Origin: Chloroflexota bacterium
GTDB taxonomy: Bacteria; Chloroflexota; Anaerolineae; B4-G1
DNA: 8,483 nucleotides
Reading direction: 5' to 3'
Assembly: GCA_030596915.1 (NCBI GenBank)
Contig: JAUVSX010000107.1
Coordinates: forward strand, 1 to 8,483
The notes beneath the pieces were generated by a model. The model did not search any database. It was not told the origin of the DNA and was given only the letters and a program-made list of their open reading frames with translations. Positions 6,864 through 8,483 of the stretch are shown here, in pieces; positions within the stretch are counted from its first letter, which is position 1; each line of letters begins with the position of its first letter. The position numbers were made by a program, and so were the translations under genes.

Positions 6864-6883
6864 CTGCCGCTCTCGGGCGGCAG
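6864..6883. repeat. 7-bp inverted repeat upstream of the dnaE promoter
   Basis: CTGCCGC (6864-6870) and GCGGCAG (6877-6883) pair perfectly around a 6-base centre. The repeat sits about 16 bases upstream of the dnaE -35 element, where a regulator's operator could lie. It is outside the predicted transcripts of both flanking genes, so an operator is more plausible than an RNA hairpin. Chance is possible in DNA this GC-rich. Confidence 0.4.
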
Positions 6884-6931
6884 TTCCTGGCTTCGCAACC
6901 GCCAGGTGTGGCGCTGGCGCTGCCAGTGATC

Positions 6932-6943
6932 CCCACATGTGGG
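6932..6943. promoter_or_regulatory. 12-bp perfect palindrome, possible operator
   Basis: CCCACATGTGGG is perfectly self-complementary and lies about 85 bases upstream of the dnaE -35 and 210 upstream of the archease -35. Its CATGTG core recurs at 7080 and 7112. A dimeric regulator could bind here, but none is identified. Confidence 0.35.
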
Positions 6944-6976
6944 TGCGGCCGATGTCACATCCGCGCCACGATATGC

Positions 6977-6998
6977 GACGTCACAGTGCGCTGACGTC
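6977..6998. promoter_or_regulatory. GACGTCA-N8-TGACGTC dyad, possible operator
   Basis: GACGTCA (6977-6983) and TGACGTC (6992-6998) are perfect reverse complements 8 bases apart, so the half-site centres are 15 bases apart, roughly one and a half helical turns. A similar half-site, GATGTCA, lies at 6951-6957. This resembles a dimer operator. The binding protein is unknown, and no repressor gene is adjacent. Confidence 0.4.
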
Positions 6999-7156
6999 CC
7001 TGTCGAAGGCCAAGTGGCGGCGGCGCCAGGTGCGCCTCCCGGCGCGCACGTGCGTTCCTCGTCCGCGCAGGCCCGTACCCATGTGCGGCCGCTCGCTCCC
7101 GCATGTGGAGGTTCCCCTCATGGCCGCCTGGGCCCTTTCTCTGGCCGTCCACCCAG

Positions 7157-7185
7157 TTGATGTGCGGGGTGGTTCGTGGTATCCT
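7157..7185 (+). promoter_or_regulatory. Promoter of the archease-rtcB unit
   Basis: TTGATG (7157-7162, 4 of 6 to TTGACA) and TATCCT (7180-7185, 4 of 6 to TATAAT) are separated by exactly 17 bp. Transcription would begin near 7192, about 5 bases before the ATG at 7197. An alternative -10, TAATGT (7185-7190), fits the TANNNT pattern of leaderless genes and would put the start on the ATG itself. Either way there is no room for a Shine-Dalgarno sequence. Confidence 0.55.
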
Positions 7186-7196
7186 AATGTCCAACG

Positions 7197-7601
7197 ATGG
7201 GGGGATTCGAGGAACTGGAGCACACGGCCGACGTCGCGATTCGCGTCTGGGGTAGCGACCTGGGCGATCTGTTCGCCAGTGCTGCCGCGGGTATGGCCCA
7301 CCAGCTCGCGGACCCGACCGGTGTTCCTCTCACCGTCGAGCGAGATATCGAGCTGGCCGCCGGCGACGTCGAGACGCTGCTCGTCGCCTGGCTCGGGGAG
7401 CTGCTCTATCTGGCCGAGCGCGACGAATGCCTCTTCGTTGACTTCGAGGTGCGTGAGATCACACCCCAGCGCCTGACCGCCGTCGCACGGGGTGGACCAG
7501 TCAGTGAGTACCGGCGCTATATCAAGGCGGTCACGTTCAGCGACCTTGCCGTCCGGTGCACCGAGGACGGTTATCAGACAGCGGTCGTCTTCGACGTCTG
7601 A
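7197..7601 (+). CDS. Archease, RtcB-activating protein
   Basis: Archease is a small cytoplasmic protein that speeds guanylylation of the RNA ligase RtcB and allows it multiple turnovers. The 134-residue product is full length for the family. It has the N-terminal hallmark EHTADVAIRVWG (8-19) with Asp12, the central acidic stretch around VERDIELAAGDVETLL (47-62), the motif KAVTFSDLAV about 25 residues from the end, and the closing VVFDV in which the last Asp is conserved and likely metal-binding. The start is secure: an in-frame TAA lies 12 bases upstream and the HTAD motif must sit near the N-terminus. No Shine-Dalgarno is present, and the predicted transcript starts almost at the ATG. The rtcB gene follows 22 bases downstream on the same strand, which independently supports the function. 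The C-terminal half has the family's conserved beta-strand pattern with no damage. Confidence 0.93.
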   Translation: MGGFEELEHTADVAIRVWGSDLGDLFASAAAGMAHQLADPTGVPLTVERDIELAAGDVETLLVAWLGELLYLAERDECLFVDFEVREITPQRLTAVARGGPVSEYRRYIKAVTFSDLAVRCTEDGYQTAVVFDV

Positions 7602-7612
7602 CGTCGAACTGG

Positions 7613-7617
7613 GGAGG
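7613..7617 (+). promoter_or_regulatory. Ribosome binding site of rtcB
   Basis: GGAGG lies 6 bases before the ATG at 7624, inside the 22-base gap after the archease stop. It contrasts with archease itself, which has none, and fits translation of a second cistron on a shared mRNA. Confidence 0.85.
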
Positions 7618-7623
7618 TGTAGC

Positions 7624-8483
7624 ATGGCGCGCAAGAGCGACCTCCGCGAGGTGGAGACGAACGTCTGGGAGCTGCCGAGAACGTGTCGCGATGATATGCG
7701 GGTGCCCGCCCGGCTCTTCGGTGACTCCCAGCTCCTCGACGCGGCATTCCAGGATCGGACCATCGCCCAACTGATCAACGTCGCCACTCTGCCTGGCATC
7801 GTCAACTACGCGATGGCTATGCCCGATTTCCACCAGGGCTACGGCTTCCCGATCGGTGGGGTTGCTGCGATGCGCAGAGACCGGGGCGTGATCTCGCCGG
7901 GTGGCGTTGGCTATGATATCAACTGCGGGGTGCGGCTCTTGACGACGCGCCTGGAGCTGGGCGAGGTCGAACCCTACATTGCGGACCTCACGACTGCGCT
8001 GTACGGCGCCTGCCCGAGCGGCGTGGGCGGCAAGGGGCGCGTGCGCGTCTCGGAGCGGGACCTGGAGCGGTTGGTGACCGAGGGCTCCCGGTGGGCGCTC
8101 GCGAAGGGACTGGCGCGACGTGAGGACGTGGCTCACACCGAGGAAGGGGGCTGCTTGGCGGGCGCCGACTTCAGCAAGGTGAGCCCGCGGGCCAAGGAGC
8201 GCGCGCGGCCGCAGGTCGGCTCGCTGGGGGCCGGCAACCACTTCGTCGAGATCGACGTCGTCGAGGAGATCTACGACGAGGACGTGGCGGAAGTATTCGG
8301 GCTGTTCGAGAGCCAGGTCGCCGTGCAGGTCCACTGCGGTTCTCGGGGCTTTGGCCACCAAGTGTGCGACGACTACGTGAAGGGCCTGCAGCCGGCCGTA
8401 CGCAAGTATCAGAGCGAGGTTCCGGATCGCGGGCTCGTGTGCGCGCCACTAGACTCACCCGAGGGCCGGTCCTACTACGGTGC
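7624..8483 (+). CDS. rtcB: RNA-splicing ligase RtcB, 3' partial
   Basis: RtcB joins RNA ends bearing 2',3'-cyclic phosphate or 3'-phosphate to 5'-OH ends, using GTP and Mn2+; in tRNA splicing or RNA repair it works with archease. The visible 286 codons are about 60 % of the usual 480-residue protein, and the frame runs off the right edge. Family motifs appear in order: MPDFHQGYGFPIGGV (66-80), GGVGYDINCGVRLL (93-106) with metal ligands Asp98 and Cys101, SLGAGNHFVEI (200-210) with Asn205 and His206, and VHCGSRGFGHQV (236-247) with His237. The later ligand His, the guanylylated His and the C-terminus lie beyond the window. No intein interrupts the visible motifs, although many archaeal homologues carry one. 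It starts 22 bases after archease behind a good GGAGG and is almost certainly co-transcribed with it. The intact motifs argue for an active ligase. Confidence 0.96.
   Translation, partial: MARKSDLREVETNVWELPRTCRDDMRVPARLFGDSQLLDAAFQDRTIAQLINVATLPGIVNYAMAMPDFHQGYGFPIGGVAAMRRDRGVISPGGVGYDINCGVRLLTTRLELGEVEPYIADLTTALYGACPSGVGGKGRVRVSERDLERLVTEGSRWALAKGLARREDVAHTEEGGCLAGADFSKVSPRAKERARPQVGSLGAGNHFVEIDVVEEIYDEDVAEVFGLFESQVAVQVHCGSRGFGHQVCDDYVKGLQPAVRKYQSEVPDRGLVCAPLDSPEGRSYYG

Larger units (their letters stand above)
6813..7196. other. Divergent intergenic region between dnaE and archease
   Basis: These 384 bases contain no gene that I can support; open frames here lack ribosome sites and recognisable protein sequence. 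The region holds a promoter for dnaE at its left end and one for archease at its right end. Between them lie several dyads: CCCACATGTGGG (6932-6943), GACGTCA/TGACGTC (6977-6983 and 6992-6998), CGCACGTGCG (7045-7054) and GCGGCCGC (7085-7092). The hexamer CATGTG occurs three times (6936, 7080, 7112). It is long for a divergent promoter region between housekeeping genes. Confidence 0.6.

Noticed and set aside
6932..7092. tRNA gene, CRISPR repeats or a replication origin in the divergent gap.
   Set aside because: No cloverleaf or TTCGA-type arm, no regularly spaced identical repeats, and no DnaA-box cluster or AT-rich stretch is visible.
6841..7476. A plus-strand open frame starting in the divergent gap and entering archease out of frame.
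   Set aside because: It is Arg/Pro/Ser-rich, has no ribosome site, and conflicts with the conserved archease frame.
6981..7805. A 274-codon minus-strand open frame across the intergenic region, archease and the rtcB start.
   Set aside because: It overlaps two well-supported genes on the other strand and has no recognisable domain. The rtcB and archease frames are clearly the real ones.

Overview
This is a GC-rich (roughly 60-65 % by eye) bacterial chromosomal window carrying five protein genes, almost all of them housekeeping. The DnaE-type polymerase, the PstS-like binding protein, good GGAGG ribosome sites and -10/-35 promoters all point to a bacterium. The DnaE N-terminus, the paired phosphofructokinases and the near-leaderless promoters remind me of Chloroflexota or another high-GC, Gram-positive-like lineage. 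That placement is an impression from remembered families, not a computed result.

Layout, left to right. (1) At 1-755 (+) is the 3' part of a PstS-type phosphate-binding protein, cut by the left edge. (2) After a 125-base convergent gap, two phosphofructokinase genes lie head to tail on the minus strand. The promoter-distal one (881-1852) has the ATP-type signature but an altered GGDG motif. The proximal one (1948-3099) has the D104/K124-type signature of pyrophosphate-dependent enzymes. (3) At 3228-6812 (-) is dnaE, the replicative DNA polymerase III alpha subunit, with a complete PHP metal site, a full polymerase triad and a clamp-binding motif. The order dnaE > PPi-type pfk > ATP-type pfk could be one transcription unit, but both gaps in front of the pfk genes hold clear inverted repeats. 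(4) At 6813-7196 is a 384-base divergent intergenic region with a promoter facing each way and several short palindromes. (5) At 7197-7601 (+) is archease, followed after 22 bases by rtcB (7624 to the right edge), an RNA ligase with its activating factor.

How the genes work together. Archease and RtcB form a known functional pair for RNA repair or tRNA splicing. The two phosphofructokinases would catalyse the same glycolytic step with different phosphoryl donors, one effectively irreversible and one reversible, which suggests flexible control of glycolysis versus gluconeogenesis. No link is evident between these and dnaE beyond shared strand.

I see no CRISPR array, transposon, prophage, tRNA or rRNA, and no convincing new multi-gene system. 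The points most worth following up are the tandem ATP/PPi phosphofructokinase pair with its odd active-site residues, the mutually exclusive hairpins between dnaE and the first pfk, and the two apparently leaderless divergent promoters.
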